A stretch of DNA of 64,000 bases from Wandonia sp964447015 (GTDB lineage: Bacteria > Bacteroidota > Bacteroidia > Flavobacteriales_D > Crocinitomicaceae), in NCBI GenBank assembly GCA_964447015.1, contig CAYUQU010000006.1, forward strand, positions 1-64,000, given 5' to 3'. Shown here one piece after another: positions 41,381 to 50,917 of the stretch. The position numbers were made by a program, and so were the translations under genes. Position 1 is the stretch's first letter. Each line of letters begins with the position of its first letter. The notes below the pieces were generated by a model. It worked only from the letters and a program-made list of their open reading frames with translations. It was not told the origin of the DNA and made no database searches.

Positions 41381-43012
41381 CTACTTCTCAATCTCTCTCA
41401 AACTCTGCATTTTCTTTAACTCAAGGAATCCTTTAATGTCTTCATGGTGTTCTTTCACACGTTTGTTTCCAAATTCAAAAACTTTAGTTACAAGTCCATC
41501 AAGAAAGTCACGGTCATGAGACACAAGAATTAACGTACCGTCAAAATCCTTAAGTGCATCTTTAATGATGTCTTTGGTTTTCATGTCAAGGTGATTGGTT
41601 GGTTCATCCAAAATGAGAAGGTTGACAGGCTCAAGCAATAGTTTAATCATCGCCAATCGCGTTTTCTCTCCACCAGAAAGTACTTTTACTTTTTTGGTGC
41701 TTGCATCGCCACCAAACATGAAAGCACCGAGAATATCGTTGATTTTTTTGCGAATTTCTCCTTTTGCTACATTATCAATCGTTTCAAAAATGGTCATGTC
41801 CTCATCCAATAAAGACGCTTGGTTTTGGGCGAAATAACCGATTTGTACATTGTGACCTAATTCAAGCGATCCCTCAAAATCTAATTGTCCCATGATAGCT
41901 TTAATCATAGTCGATTTACCTTCACCGTTCTTTCCGACAAAAGCAACTTTCTGACCACGTTCTATAGTGAGTGAAGCATCGTTAAAGACTACGTGGTCGT
42001 CGTAACTTTTGGATAATCCAGAAACAGTAACGGGATAACTTCCTGATCGAGGAGCAGGTGGGAATTTCAAGCGCAATGCAGATGAATCCACTTCATCGAC
42101 TTCAACAATATCCAATTTCTCAAGCATTTTCACACGAGATTGAACTTGGTGTGTTTTTGAGTAAGTTCCTTTAAAACGATCTATGAATTCAGTTGTTTCT
42201 GCAATAAACTTTTGCTGCTCATCAAACTGTTTTTGTTGCTGCGCCCGACGTTCTTTTCGCAATTCAAGATAATGTGAGTATTTTGCTTTGTAGTCATAAA
42301 TTCGACCCATTGTAACTTCGATAGTGCGATTAGTAATGTTATCTACAAAAGCTCTATCGTGAGAAATTACCATTACACCTTTGGCGCTATTGATTAAGAA
42401 ATCCTCTAACCATTCAATAGACTCAATATCCATGTGGTTTGTGGGCTCATCGAGGAGAATTAAATCCGGTTTTTGAAGTAGAATTTTCGCTAATTCAATT
42501 CGCATACGCCACCCACCGCTGAATTCAGAAGTAGGGCGAGTGAAATCTGGGCGAGTAAACCCCATACCAAGCAACACTTTTTCTACTTCAGCTTCATAAT
42601 TCGTATCTTCAATTGAATAGAATTTTTCGCTCAGTTCCGAAACGCGCTCAATGATTTTCATGTATTCATCCGAATCATAATCAGTACGCACTGTAAGTTC
42701 ATTGTTTAATGTATCAATTTCATCACGCATTGCAAAAATTGACTGAAAGGCTTTTGATGTTTCTTCAACCAAATTGCAATTATCTTCAGTAAGTAAATGC
42801 TGAGGTAAGTATGCAATAATAGCTTCTTTTGGAGCTGAAATGTTTCCACGAGATGGTTTATTCACTCCTGCAATGATTTTCAACAACGTGGATTTTCCCG
42901 CGCCATTTTTCCCCATCAACGCGATTTTATCTGTTTCATTTATTACAAATGACACATCGCTAAAAAGTGTTGTTCCACTAAATTCTACCGCTAAACTATC
43001 TACTGAAATCAT
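41381..43012 (-). CDS. ABC-F family ATPase
   Basis: 543 aa, no membrane segments: two ATP-binding cassettes joined by a linker. Cassette 1 has GKNGAGKST and FSGGWRMR, cassette 2 GKNGEGKST and LSGGEKTR, with DEPTNHMDIESIEWLE and DEPTNHLDMKTKD Walker B motifs. ABC-F proteins act on ribosomes, as translation factors or antibiotic-resistance proteins. The charged linker (RKERRAQQQKQFDEQQKFIA) is the P-site interaction motif region. The overall layout resembles the EttA/YbiT-type housekeeping factors; the substrate is not known. Confidence 0.93.
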   Translation of the reverse strand: MISVDSLAVEFSGTTLFSDVSFVINETDKIALMGKNGAGKSTLLKIIAGVNKPSRGNISAPKEAIIAYLPQHLLTEDNCNLVEETSKAFQSIFAMRDEIDTLNNELTVRTDYDSDEYMKIIERVSELSEKFYSIEDTNYEAEVEKVLLGMGFTRPDFTRPTSEFSGGWRMRIELAKILLQKPDLILLDEPTNHMDIESIEWLEDFLINSAKGVMVISHDRAFVDNITNRTIEVTMGRIYDYKAKYSHYLELRKERRAQQQKQFDEQQKFIAETTEFIDRFKGTYSKTHQVQSRVKMLEKLDIVEVDEVDSSALRLKFPPAPRSGSYPVTVSGLSKSYDDHVVFNDASLTIERGQKVAFVGKNGEGKSTMIKAIMGQLDFEGSLELGHNVQIGYFAQNQASLLDEDMTIFETIDNVAKGEIRKKINDILGAFMFGGDASTKKVKVLSGGEKTRLAMIKLLLEPVNLLILDEPTNHLDMKTKDIIKDALKDFDGTLILVSHDRDFLDGLVTKVFEFGNKRVKEHHEDIKGFLELKKMQSLREIEK

Positions 43013-43115
43013 CTTCTTTCTTTATTTGAGCGGCAAAGATAGGGGAGAATTCTTCAATTTAGTAAATGGTAGTGAAATATTCCTTTCTAAGATTTTTATT
43101 TACCTCGATATTTCG

Positions 43116-43123
43116 TACTTTTG
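43116..43123 (+). promoter_or_regulatory. Possible -7 box upstream of the 6S-like RNA
   Basis: TACTTTTG matches TAnnTTTG. It is about 55 bp before the start of the RNA's closing stem, so the primary transcript might carry a leader that is removed. A closer promoter may exist but has no clear match. Confidence 0.35.
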
Positions 43124-43177
43124 GGTTAGAGAAATTGCCGATACGTTCGGATTAATTCTTATTCTGTTGAGAGACAG

Positions 43178-43360
43178 AAGCCCATGCAGTTGTTTTGAGA
43201 CTTAACAACTTATTATTTGGGGAAAGCTTGATTGTTCAATGGCGGGCCGCATCCTGATTCGTCAGGAGGAGATAGCATCAACCAGTGGATTACAAAGAAT
43301 AATCGGAATCCTCATCCGTGTTTTCTGAGGTTTTCAGAATATGTGCTGCATGGGTTTTTT
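43178..43360 (+). ncRNA. 6S RNA-like structured transcript
   Basis: Of the 355-bp gap between two minus-strand ABC-F genes, about 180 nt fold into one rod. CCCATGCAG (43181-43189) pairs with CTGCATGGG (43346-43354), which is followed by TTTTTT, forming the closing stem and terminator. Inside are a 5' hairpin GTTGTT/AACAAC (43189-43209) and a 3' hairpin CCTCA/TGAGG (43310-43330) facing each other across a bubble. TTATTATTTG (43210-43219) pairs with CAAAGAATAA (43293-43302), and the apical hairpin is TCCTGA/TCAGGA (43252-43267). A closed rod with a central bubble and this length are the hallmarks of 6S RNA, which binds RNA polymerase holoenzyme. tmRNA, SRP RNA and RNase P signatures are absent. 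Confidence 0.6.
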
Positions 43361-43367
43361 CTTTTTC

Positions 43368-45245
43368 CTAATCCGCAAACTCTGCCAGCTCCAACCAACG
43401 ATTTGTTTTTGCATCAATTTCTTCAATAACTTTGGTTATTTCGATGCTGATTTCATTGAGTTGTTCTCCTGAAATAGTTGAATTAGAAAGCTTTTCTGTC
43501 AATTCATTCTTTCGCGATTCAAGTTGAGCTAAAACACCTTCCATTTCTTCAAACTCGATTTTCTCTTTGTAAGACAATTTTCGTTTTTCAGTAGGTGCTT
43601 TTACTGGCTCTACTTTTGGTTGCGGAGCTGTTTTCTCTAATTTGGATGCGTTCTTTTTTTCCTGAATGTCAAGCTGAAGCTGTTGACGGTATTCTGTATA
43701 ATTACCTAAAATATCTTTGATTTCACCTTCACCTTTGAAATAGAAAATGTGATCTACCATCTTATCCATGAAATAACGGTCGTGAGAGACCACTATTAGG
43801 CATCCTGGGAAAGAACGCAGGTAATCTTCGAGTACACTCAGCGTAAAGATGTCTAAATCGTTCGTAGGCTCATCCAGAATTAAGAAATTAGGATTAGCCA
43901 TAAGTACAGTCATCAACTTTAAACGGCGTTTTTCTCCACCACTTAGTTTACTGACGTAATTCCAATGCATGCTTCGTGGAAACAGGAATTTCTCCAAAAA
44001 CTGAGCAGCACTCAATTCTTTGCCTTTTTCAAGTGGAATAAACTCAGCGATATCTTTAATGACTTCAATTAATCTTTTGTCCTCGGCAATCTTAATTTGT
44101 TCCTGACGGTAATAGCCAAAAACGATCGTTTCCCCCACCACAACTTTACCTTTAGAAGGCTCTTCAAGTCCTGTGAGCATATTTAGAAACGTAGACTTTC
44201 CCACTCCGTTTGAACCTACAATTCCAACTCGTTCTCCTTTTTTGAACACGTACGAGAATTCCTTCAGCATAATTTTACCGTCGTAATCCTTTTGAAGTTT
44301 GTGCAGTTCGAGAATTTTCGATCCTACACGTTCCATTTTAATGTTCAACTCTAGTTCATCTTTGCTGACATTTTGTGTAGCAACACCTTTAGTCACTTCA
44401 AAGGCGTCTAGACGTGCCTTTTGTTTTACACTTCGCGCTTTAGGTTGGCGGCGCACCCAATCTAGCTCTTTGCGCATAAGGTTTTGCGCCTTGTCAATAG
44501 TCGCTGCAAGTTGATCTTCGCGTTCAGCTTTCTTTTCAAGGTAGTACGAGAAATTACCTTTGTATTTGTATATAGTTTGATCTTCAAGTTCGAAAATAGT
44601 GTCACATACAACCTCAAGAAAATAACGGTCGTGAGTTACCATCAAAATGGTCGACCTACTTTGTGATAAATAAGTTTCAAGCCACTCAATCATATCCAGG
44701 TCAAGGTGATTGGTTGGCTCATCTAGTATGATGAAGTCAGGGTCAGCGATTAGCACCTTTGCTAAAGCGACGCGTTTCTTTTGTCCACCAGACAATTCAC
44801 TGATGGGGTTATGGATCTCACTAAGTTTGAGAACGCCTAAGATTTGTTGAATTTTAGATTCAATATCCCACGCGTTTAATTCGTTCAATTCATCAAAGCT
44901 CGCAGCAATAGCATTTTCATTGTTGGTACGCATGGCTTCATTGTATCTTTTAATCGCCAGGAGCTCGGGTAAGTCGTGAGAGAGAATCTCATCCATCACC
45001 GAATTTTTTGGATTCATTTGATCAGCTTGCTCAAGAAAGGCAATGCGAATCCCATTTCGAAACACCACACGACCCGAGTCTGCCGGTTCCATATCCATGA
45101 TACAACGTAGAAGAGTGGTTTTTCCATTCCCGTTTCGCGCCACGATGGCTGCTTTTTGCCCTTGCTCAATCCCAAAAGTCAAATCCTTGAATAAAACACG
45201 GTCTCCGAAAGACTTAGTAAGTTCTTCTATCGATAAATAATTCAT
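43368..45245 (-). CDS. ABC-F family ATPase, Uup type
   Basis: 625 aa with two cassettes: ARNGNGKTT and LSGGQKKRVALAKVL, then GSNGVGKST and LSGGEKRR. Walker B motifs are DEPTNHLDLDMIEWLE and DEPTNDLDIFTL. After the second cassette a charged C-terminal coiled coil (about 540-625, FEEMEGVLAQLESRKNELTE) is the Uup DNA- and ribosome-binding domain. Uup affects ribosome function and precise transposon excision in E. coli. It ends 8 bp from the terminator of the opposite-strand 6S-like RNA. Confidence 0.93.
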   Translation of the reverse strand: MNYLSIEELTKSFGDRVLFKDLTFGIEQGQKAAIVARNGNGKTTLLRCIMDMEPADSGRVVFRNGIRIAFLEQADQMNPKNSVMDEILSHDLPELLAIKRYNEAMRTNNENAIAASFDELNELNAWDIESKIQQILGVLKLSEIHNPISELSGGQKKRVALAKVLIADPDFIILDEPTNHLDLDMIEWLETYLSQSRSTILMVTHDRYFLEVVCDTIFELEDQTIYKYKGNFSYYLEKKAEREDQLAATIDKAQNLMRKELDWVRRQPKARSVKQKARLDAFEVTKGVATQNVSKDELELNIKMERVGSKILELHKLQKDYDGKIMLKEFSYVFKKGERVGIVGSNGVGKSTFLNMLTGLEEPSKGKVVVGETIVFGYYRQEQIKIAEDKRLIEVIKDIAEFIPLEKGKELSAAQFLEKFLFPRSMHWNYVSKLSGGEKRRLKLMTVLMANPNFLILDEPTNDLDIFTLSVLEDYLRSFPGCLIVVSHDRYFMDKMVDHIFYFKGEGEIKDILGNYTEYRQQLQLDIQEKKNASKLEKTAPQPKVEPVKAPTEKRKLSYKEKIEFEEMEGVLAQLESRKNELTEKLSNSTISGEQLNEISIEITKVIEEIDAKTNRWLELAEFAD

Positions 45246-45260
45246 ATAAATATTTTAATT

Positions 45261-45345
45261 AGACTGCAAGATTCAAGACTATAAGACTTTTAAATACCTT
45301 AAGTCTAAGGTCTTTCGTCTATTTTCTATTGTCTAGAGTCTAAAA
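45261..45345. repeat. AAGACT-word repeat upstream of the Uup-type gene
   Basis: AGACTGCAAGATTCAAGACT is followed by ATAAGACTTTTAA and then, inverted, by GTCTATTTTCTATTGTCTAG and AGTCTAAAAGC. It shares words with the element at 38976-39143 and fills the 104-bp gap between the start of the Uup-type gene and the end of the DUF4293 gene. Confidence 0.6.
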
Positions 45346-45349
45346 GCTT

Positions 45350-45946
45350 TTAACGTAACCTGTCTAGGGATTTTAATAAATCTAAATCTCGTTTCACACC
45401 AATGTTACCGAGAAAAATAAAAGGAATTGTTGCGCAAAGGAGATAAAAACCTAAGCCAAGTGATCGGTTTATATTGATTTCATCATCAGTCATAAAACTT
45501 TGTGCTGTTTCAGCCAAATTTCCAGGAATAATCATAATCAAAGCGAAAAGCCCGATTAAGCACAAAATGGATAAAAAGAAAGCTATTCGACCTAAGCGAA
45601 GTTGCCTCTTTTGATTTTTGAATGAAACCAGCGTAATTAAAATCAATAACGCGATTATCAAAAAGAGAATGTAAACAGGGATGGAGTTTGTCCAAGTTCC
45701 ATGTGATCCCTCTGTATTAAAAGTTGCGCCTGTAGCCGTGATATGTTTTTCAAATTCTTCTAGTTCCGACTCAGTCAAACTTAGTGTGGCGTTGGCATCA
45801 ATTCCTTTACTGTTTATATTCATTTCAACAGTTTCCACATAATTTTGCGCATCAATTTTGAACGAAACAATATTCTCTCCTGTACTAACCCAAGCTAAAA
45901 GTGCAATGGCAATGAGGTAATAAATCGTTTGTATGCGTTGTATCAT
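45350..45946 (-). CDS. DUF4293 membrane protein
   Basis: 198 aa. MIQRIQTIYYLIAIALLAWV is the DUF4293 start, followed by an extracytoplasmic loop of about 65 residues and three more membrane helices, ending RDLDLLKSLDRLR. The family is found in Bacteroidota and has no known function. It is on the same strand as the Uup-type gene, but the repeat between them may separate transcripts. Confidence 0.92.
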   Translation of the reverse strand: MIQRIQTIYYLIAIALLAWVSTGENIVSFKIDAQNYVETVEMNINSKGIDANATLSLTESELEEFEKHITATGATFNTEGSHGTWTNSIPVYILFLIIALLILITLVSFKNQKRQLRLGRIAFFLSILCLIGLFALIMIIPGNLAETAQSFMTDDEININRSLGLGFYLLCATIPFIFLGNIGVKRDLDLLKSLDRLR

Positions 45947-46153
45947 CTTTTACAGTTTTTTGCAAATATAGTGATATTCGCTCCAAGCAGGTGCGTAAAT
46001 CTTAAAACAACAAAATTATTACAAACATATTTCTTAAAATTTCTTAAAAACGAGAGATTAACTTACATTTGTCGTCAATTGCGATGGTTTTATTTGAGCT
46101 TTTCAAAGGTAATCATGCGTAATTACTTGAATAATATATTTTTAGGGAAATAA

Positions 46154-47668
46154 ATGAGCATCGTAGTTTTATCACTTTATGGATTGGCGTTACTGTTAAT
46201 ATTCTTCTACAGTGTACTTCAACTCACATTAGCAATTTCTTATTGGAAAAATAAAAGTGCTCGCGACAAAGTAAGACGTCCTGAATTGGACATGAATAAC
46301 GCGCCTTTTGTGACTGTACAACTACCCGTTTTTAACGAGTTGTATGTTGTGGAGCGTTTGATTGAAACAGTTGCGAAATTTGATTACCCTCGCGATCGAT
46401 TTGAAATTCAGGTTTTAGATGATTCTACAGATGAAACAGTGGATGTTATCGCTAAAAAAGTAGCTGAAATTAAAGCGATGGGGATTGATATTCACCACAT
46501 TCATCGTGTGAATAGAACAGGGTATAAAGCTGGTGCTCTAGCTGATGCTATGGATAAAGTGAAAGGTGAATTCATCGCTATTTTTGATGCTGATTTTCTT
46601 CCGAATCCAAACTTCTTACTTGAAACAATTCCTTTCTTTGATGATCCTAAAGTAGGAGTAGTGCAAACGCGCTGGTCTCACATCAATAAAAAATATTCAT
46701 TGCTTACCGAGCTTCAGGCTTTTGGTTTGAATGCGCATTTCAGTATCGAGCAGTCGGGAAGAAATGGCGCGGGTCACTTTATCAACTTTAATGGTACAGG
46801 TGGAGTTTGGAGAAAAGAAACCATTGCAGATGCAGGTGGATGGCATCATGACACGTTAACTGAAGACTTAGATTTGAGCTACCGCGCTCAAATGAAAGGG
46901 TGGAAGTTTAGATTTTTGGAGAATGTTACTGCTCCGGCGGAACTTCCTGTGGCGATGTCTGCATTGAAAAATCAACCGTTTCGTTGGACTAAAGGTGGAG
47001 CTGAGTGTTTTAGAAAAATGTCTGGGACATTGTTGACTGCAAAAGGAATGAAGTTGTCTGACCGAATTCACGGATTAGCTCATTTATTCAATAGTTCTGT
47101 ATTCGTATTTATTTTCTTTACAGCGATATTGAGTATTCCTGTATTGATAATTAAATCAACTACGGATAAGTATGACAATATTATGATGATAGGATCTATT
47201 TTCATTTTATCCACCATTTTCTTAATGGTCTATTATTGGATGTCCTACAGAGATAAAACGGATAATAAGTTCTTGTCGTTTATTAAATTCTTTGGACGTT
47301 TCATTCAATTTCTGACAGTATCTATGGGGTTATCATTACACAATACAATAGCTGTAATGGAAGGTTATTTTGGCATCAAAAGTTCATTTGTGCGCACGCC
47401 GAAATTTAACATCTCAAGTGGCAAGCAAGACTGGAAAACAAACAAATACGTAGAGAAGAAGATTAATCTCGTTACAGTTCTTGAAGGAGTACTTTCATTT
47501 GCTTTTCTTGGAGCTGTCGCATTTGGCATTGTAGTTGGCGATTACGGCCTAGTTCCTTTCCACGCGATGTTATCAATTGGCTTTGGACTAGTTTTCTTCT
47601 ATTCAATTGGTCAGATGAATTGGTTGAACAAGCGAGCAGATGATGTTGAATTAGTCGAGGAAATCTAA
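46154..47668 (+). CDS. Family-2 processive glycosyltransferase
   Basis: 504 aa with one N-terminal and about four C-terminal membrane helices, the BcsA/CESA-like layout. Catalytic motifs are in order: VLDDSTDET (D), IFDADFLPN (DxD), FNGTGGVWRK, TEDLDLSYRAQMKGW (TED) and QPFRWTKGG (QxxRW). This makes it a processive beta-glycosyltransferase for a polysaccharide or glycolipid. No PilZ domain is visible and no bcs accessory genes are nearby, so the product is not assigned. It may be co-regulated with the next gene. Confidence 0.92.
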   Translation: MSIVVLSLYGLALLLIFFYSVLQLTLAISYWKNKSARDKVRRPELDMNNAPFVTVQLPVFNELYVVERLIETVAKFDYPRDRFEIQVLDDSTDETVDVIAKKVAEIKAMGIDIHHIHRVNRTGYKAGALADAMDKVKGEFIAIFDADFLPNPNFLLETIPFFDDPKVGVVQTRWSHINKKYSLLTELQAFGLNAHFSIEQSGRNGAGHFINFNGTGGVWRKETIADAGGWHHDTLTEDLDLSYRAQMKGWKFRFLENVTAPAELPVAMSALKNQPFRWTKGGAECFRKMSGTLLTAKGMKLSDRIHGLAHLFNSSVFVFIFFTAILSIPVLIIKSTTDKYDNIMMIGSIFILSTIFLMVYYWMSYRDKTDNKFLSFIKFFGRFIQFLTVSMGLSLHNTIAVMEGYFGIKSSFVRTPKFNISSGKQDWKTNKYVEKKINLVTVLEGVLSFAFLGAVAFGIVVGDYGLVPFHAMLSIGFGLVFFYSIGQMNWLNKRADDVELVEEI

Positions 47669-47746
47669 ATTTGCCCATCTATTTTTCAAAAATTATTTGC
47701 GTTGAATACACAGTTTCACATTTTTTTGTGAAAAAAATACTATGTT

Positions 47747-47780
47747 TTTGATTGTCTTGTAATTATCCTTTATAAATTTG
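47747..47780 (+). promoter_or_regulatory. Promoter before the outer-membrane barrel gene
   Basis: TTTG (47747-47750), 22 bp, then TAAATTTG (47773-47780), a full match to TAnnTTTG, about 20 bp before the ATG at 47800. A TTTCACA/TGTGAAA palindrome (47714-47733) just upstream could be an operator. Confidence 0.55.
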
Positions 47781-47799
47781 CCTTTGCAAAGAGAGTTGA

Positions 47800-48528
47800 A
47801 TGGTAAGAAATAGTTTAAATTCCGTGTCGAAATTTAGTGTGAAAATAGGAGGGAAGGCTCTAGTTCTTTTGTTGTTGTTTATGTTTGTTTTTCAAGATTC
47901 ATTTTCACAACAAAACCGATGGCGTAAAAAACCGGAACATACTTGGATCTTAGGTTTAGGTATGCATGTTGTAGATGATTATAGTGTCTCTTTAGGACAG
48001 GTTTTTTCAGGAAATCGCACATGGCATTTTGTTCCTTATCCAGCTCGTTTAAGTGTCGAGAGAAATTTAAAATATGGTTTTGGAATTACAGGTTTATTAC
48101 ACTACAATCAATATCTTCCAGGAAAGCATGTAAACGAAGTAGTCAACAATCAACTCATGCATGTAGCTAGTTTTGATGCTATGTTGAAGTATCGTTTTAA
48201 CATGAAGTATAAGAAAGTTTCATGGTTTGATCCTTATCTAGGAGTAGGGCTTGGCTATACGATGAAATTTGGTGCTACAACAATGGATAACGTGACAGCT
48301 AATGTGCACATTGGAAGTAATTTCTGGTTTTCTAAACGAATTGGAATGCAGATAGAGACTTCAGCGAAATTTGCGTTAGGAGCTACATTTCCTGCTCATG
48401 AAGATAGCTACTTACAACATTCATTGAGTTTTCTTTATCGAATTTACCCTAATACGAAGAAGAGGCGTGATAAATCGCGTTACAAATGGACGAGGAAAAA
48501 GCCAAAAGGCAATATTAACAGAATCTAG
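47800..48528 (+). CDS. Outer-membrane beta-barrel-type hypothetical protein
   Basis: 242 aa with a signal-anchor-like start ending DSFSQQ. The rest consists of amphipathic beta strands (HTWILGLGMHVVDDYSVSLG, FDPYLGVGLGYTMKFG, FWFSKRIGMQIETSAKF) as in OmpA-like or PorT-like barrels of Bacteroidota. The C terminus is very basic (KKRRDKSRYKWTRKKPKG). Function is unknown; location after a glycosyltransferase gene may be coincidental. Confidence 0.75.
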   Translation: MVRNSLNSVSKFSVKIGGKALVLLLLFMFVFQDSFSQQNRWRKKPEHTWILGLGMHVVDDYSVSLGQVFSGNRTWHFVPYPARLSVERNLKYGFGITGLLHYNQYLPGKHVNEVVNNQLMHVASFDAMLKYRFNMKYKKVSWFDPYLGVGLGYTMKFGATTMDNVTANVHIGSNFWFSKRIGMQIETSAKFALGATFPAHEDSYLQHSLSFLYRIYPNTKKRRDKSRYKWTRKKPKGNINRI

Positions 48529-48582
48529 TGCTTATACGCTAATGCTGAATTCTAAAGTATAATTATCTAAATATTCTTGGTT

Positions 48583-49536
48583 CTACAATAATTCGGCAAC
48601 AATTTTTTCGACAGTATATCCCTCAGCTTCTGCTCTGTAATTTCGTACAATTCTGTGGCGTAAAATAGGCAATGCAACAGCTTTTACATCTTCGATATCT
48701 GGAGAATATTTACCGTGTAGCGCTGCGTGACATTTTGCGCCTACAATCAAATTCTGCGAGGCTCTTGGCCCTGCCCCCCAAGCAATGTACTTTTTTGTCA
48801 ATTCAGGAGCGCGTGCATCGTCTTTTCTGGTTTTATTGACCAAACTTACTGCGTATTCAATTACATTATCTGTAACAGGGATTTGGCGAATAAGATTTTG
48901 GTATTTAATAATGTCTTCAGCCGAAAGTTGTGGAGTAACTTGTGCTTCAATATTAGTTGTTGTTGCCTTTACGATCTGAACTTCTTCATCAAATGAAGGG
49001 TAATCGACCCAAATATTAAACATGAATCTGTCTAACTGAGCTTCGGGAAGAGGGTAAGTACCTTCTTGCTCAATAGGGTTTTGCGTGGCTAACACAAAGA
49101 AAGGCATAGGCAATTTATGCGTTACACCTGCTGCGGTAACTGATTTTTCCTGCATAGCTTCAAGAAGAGCTGCTTGCGTTTTTGGAGGTGTACGGTTAAT
49201 CTCATCAGCGAGAACGATATTGTGAAAGATGGGACCTTTTATGAATTTAAACTGTCTGTCTTCTCCCAATATTTCTGAACCGATAATATCAGATGGCATT
49301 AAGTCAGGTGTAAATTGAATTCTATTTCCTGAAAGCCCTAGTGATTGAGAAATTGTATTTACAAGCAAGGTTTTCGCAAGTCCGGGAACTCCAACCAAAA
49401 GACAGTGTCCTTTTGAAAACATGGAGATAAGAACTTGTTCAATTACCTCGTCTTGACCTACGATAACTTTATGAATTTCAGACTTTAGTTGGTTATATTT
49501 TTGAACTAACTCGTCTATTGCTGCAATTTCTGACAT
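48583..49536 (-). CDS. MoxR-family AAA ATPase
   Basis: 317 aa. Walker A is LLVGVPGLAKTLLVN, Walker B NIVLADEINRTPPKTQAALLEAM, and LATQNPIEQEGTYPLPEAQLDRF is the MoxR signature. MoxR ATPases act as chaperones for metal or cofactor insertion and often sit beside a VWA-domain gene, which is missing here. It lies 26 bp after the SurA-like gene at the end of the guaB-led minus-strand run. Confidence 0.94.
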   Translation of the reverse strand: MSEIAAIDELVQKYNQLKSEIHKVIVGQDEVIEQVLISMFSKGHCLLVGVPGLAKTLLVNTISQSLGLSGNRIQFTPDLMPSDIIGSEILGEDRQFKFIKGPIFHNIVLADEINRTPPKTQAALLEAMQEKSVTAAGVTHKLPMPFFVLATQNPIEQEGTYPLPEAQLDRFMFNIWVDYPSFDEEVQIVKATTTNIEAQVTPQLSAEDIIKYQNLIRQIPVTDNVIEYAVSLVNKTRKDDARAPELTKKYIAWGAGPRASQNLIVGAKCHAALHGKYSPDIEDVKAVALPILRHRIVRNYRAEAEGYTVEKIVAELL

Positions 49537-49561
49537 GATAATATTTTACTTTTGTTGTAAA

Positions 49562-50917
49562 TCAATAATTAATGAACCAATTGTAACGATAATCACAATC
49601 GCGATATTCGTCATCGATTCGTATGTATGCATTTCCAATCTTTTCGTCCGTCCATGTTTTGATAGCTTCTTGGCGTTTTTGGTTTAATGCTGCATTTTGA
49701 ATTAATTGATAATCATCTGTTAAATTAGCTTTATGCGGAGTTGTGCGATCAGATAGGCGTACAATTCTTACACCTTGCTTGCGTTCCATAAAATTATCGT
49801 AAACAGAAGGAGATGTAATGTCTCCAACTTCTAATGCATTAACAAGGATAAAAATTTGCTGATCAATTTGATTCAAGTCTTCCATGTCCCATAAAGTAGC
49901 ACCTGTATATGGATTACTTAGCTGCCCTTTGTTTTGATTCGTGGCTGCATCATTTGAATACTTCAGAACAGCTTCATCCCAAGTAATCTCATTGCGTTTT
50001 AGTTTTCTGTGACATTCTTCGATTTTCTCACTCGCTTTCATAAACGCTTCTTCAGAAACTTCTGGGATAAGTAAAATGTGACGACAAGTATAATCATCAC
50101 CTAATCTTTCTACTAATTGTAAAATATGAAAACCATATTCTGTTTCAAAAATAGGAGAGATTTCACCTGGCTTCATGCTGAAAGCCGTAGTTTCAAATTC
50201 TTTCACCATCTGTCCACGACTTGCTTTAAGTTCTCCCCCCTTATTCCGTGACCCTGGGTCTTGGCTGTATAGTCGTGCCATTGAGGCAAAATTCTTTTCA
50301 CCTGAAACAATAAGTTCACGGATGCGTTCGAGCTCTGCAATTGTTTTGTTTTTATCGTCTTGTGAGATCTCAGGATAAATAACTATTTGTTGTAGTCCTA
50401 GCTGTGCATTTATGTACGGCAATGAGTCTGCTGGCAGTTCACTGAAAAATTCGCGAACTTCTTTTGGTGATATAATTACTTCTGAAGTAATTGTTCGTTC
50501 CATTTCTTGGCCAACTAATCGTTTTCTGATAGCTGGTTTAAATTCTTCTTTAATCTGCGAAACGCTTTTTCCGTAAAACTTTTCGAGTTCTTCTCTACCA
50601 CCAATTTGGTTTTCAATTACGCGAATACGTTGTTCCATTTCTGCGTTAACTTGGTCATCAGAAACAACAACACTGTCCAATTCAGCTTGATTAAGCAATA
50701 AATTTTGGTAAAGCAATTCCTCGAGAATAGAACATTCAAGATCTCTATTTACTTCAATTTTTTCTTGAATTGCTTGCAGTTTTTGAGACTGAAGCTCTGA
50801 TAAGAGCACTACATTTCCACCTACTTTAGCAATTACCTTATCGATAACATTGTTACCTGGTTGAGCAAAAATCCCAAAACTAAGTAAGCTACTTACGATT
50901 ATAATAATGTATTTCAT
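49562..50917 (-). CDS. SurA-like peptidyl-prolyl isomerase
   Basis: 451 aa with a signal peptide (MKYIIIIVSSLLSFGIFAQ). It has an N-terminal SurA-type chaperone domain (VIDKVIAKVGGNVVLLSELQ) and two parvulin rotamase regions. The first (LGLQQIVIYPEIS to YGFHILQLVERL) is complete. The second (CRHILLIPEVSEEAFMKASE) is more degenerate. SurA assists outer-membrane protein folding. It overlaps the preceding lipoprotein gene by 29 nt, a sign of coupling. Confidence 0.92.
   Translation of the reverse strand: MKYIIIIVSSLLSFGIFAQPGNNVIDKVIAKVGGNVVLLSELQSQKLQAIQEKIEVNRDLECSILEELLYQNLLLNQAELDSVVVSDDQVNAEMEQRIRVIENQIGGREELEKFYGKSVSQIKEEFKPAIRKRLVGQEMERTITSEVIISPKEVREFFSELPADSLPYINAQLGLQQIVIYPEISQDDKNKTIAELERIRELIVSGEKNFASMARLYSQDPGSRNKGGELKASRGQMVKEFETTAFSMKPGEISPIFETEYGFHILQLVERLGDDYTCRHILLIPEVSEEAFMKASEKIEECHRKLKRNEITWDEAVLKYSNDAATNQNKGQLSNPYTGATLWDMEDLNQIDQQIFILVNALEVGDITSPSVYDNFMERKQGVRIVRLSDRTTPHKANLTDDYQLIQNAALNQKRQEAIKTWTDEKIGNAYIRIDDEYRDCDYRYNWFINY

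Noticed and set aside
43178..43360. tmRNA, SRP RNA or RNase P RNA
   Set aside because: No tRNA-like acceptor end or tag frame, no GGAA/GAAGCAGC SRP loop, and no RNase P core strings; the rod-with-bubble form fits 6S better.
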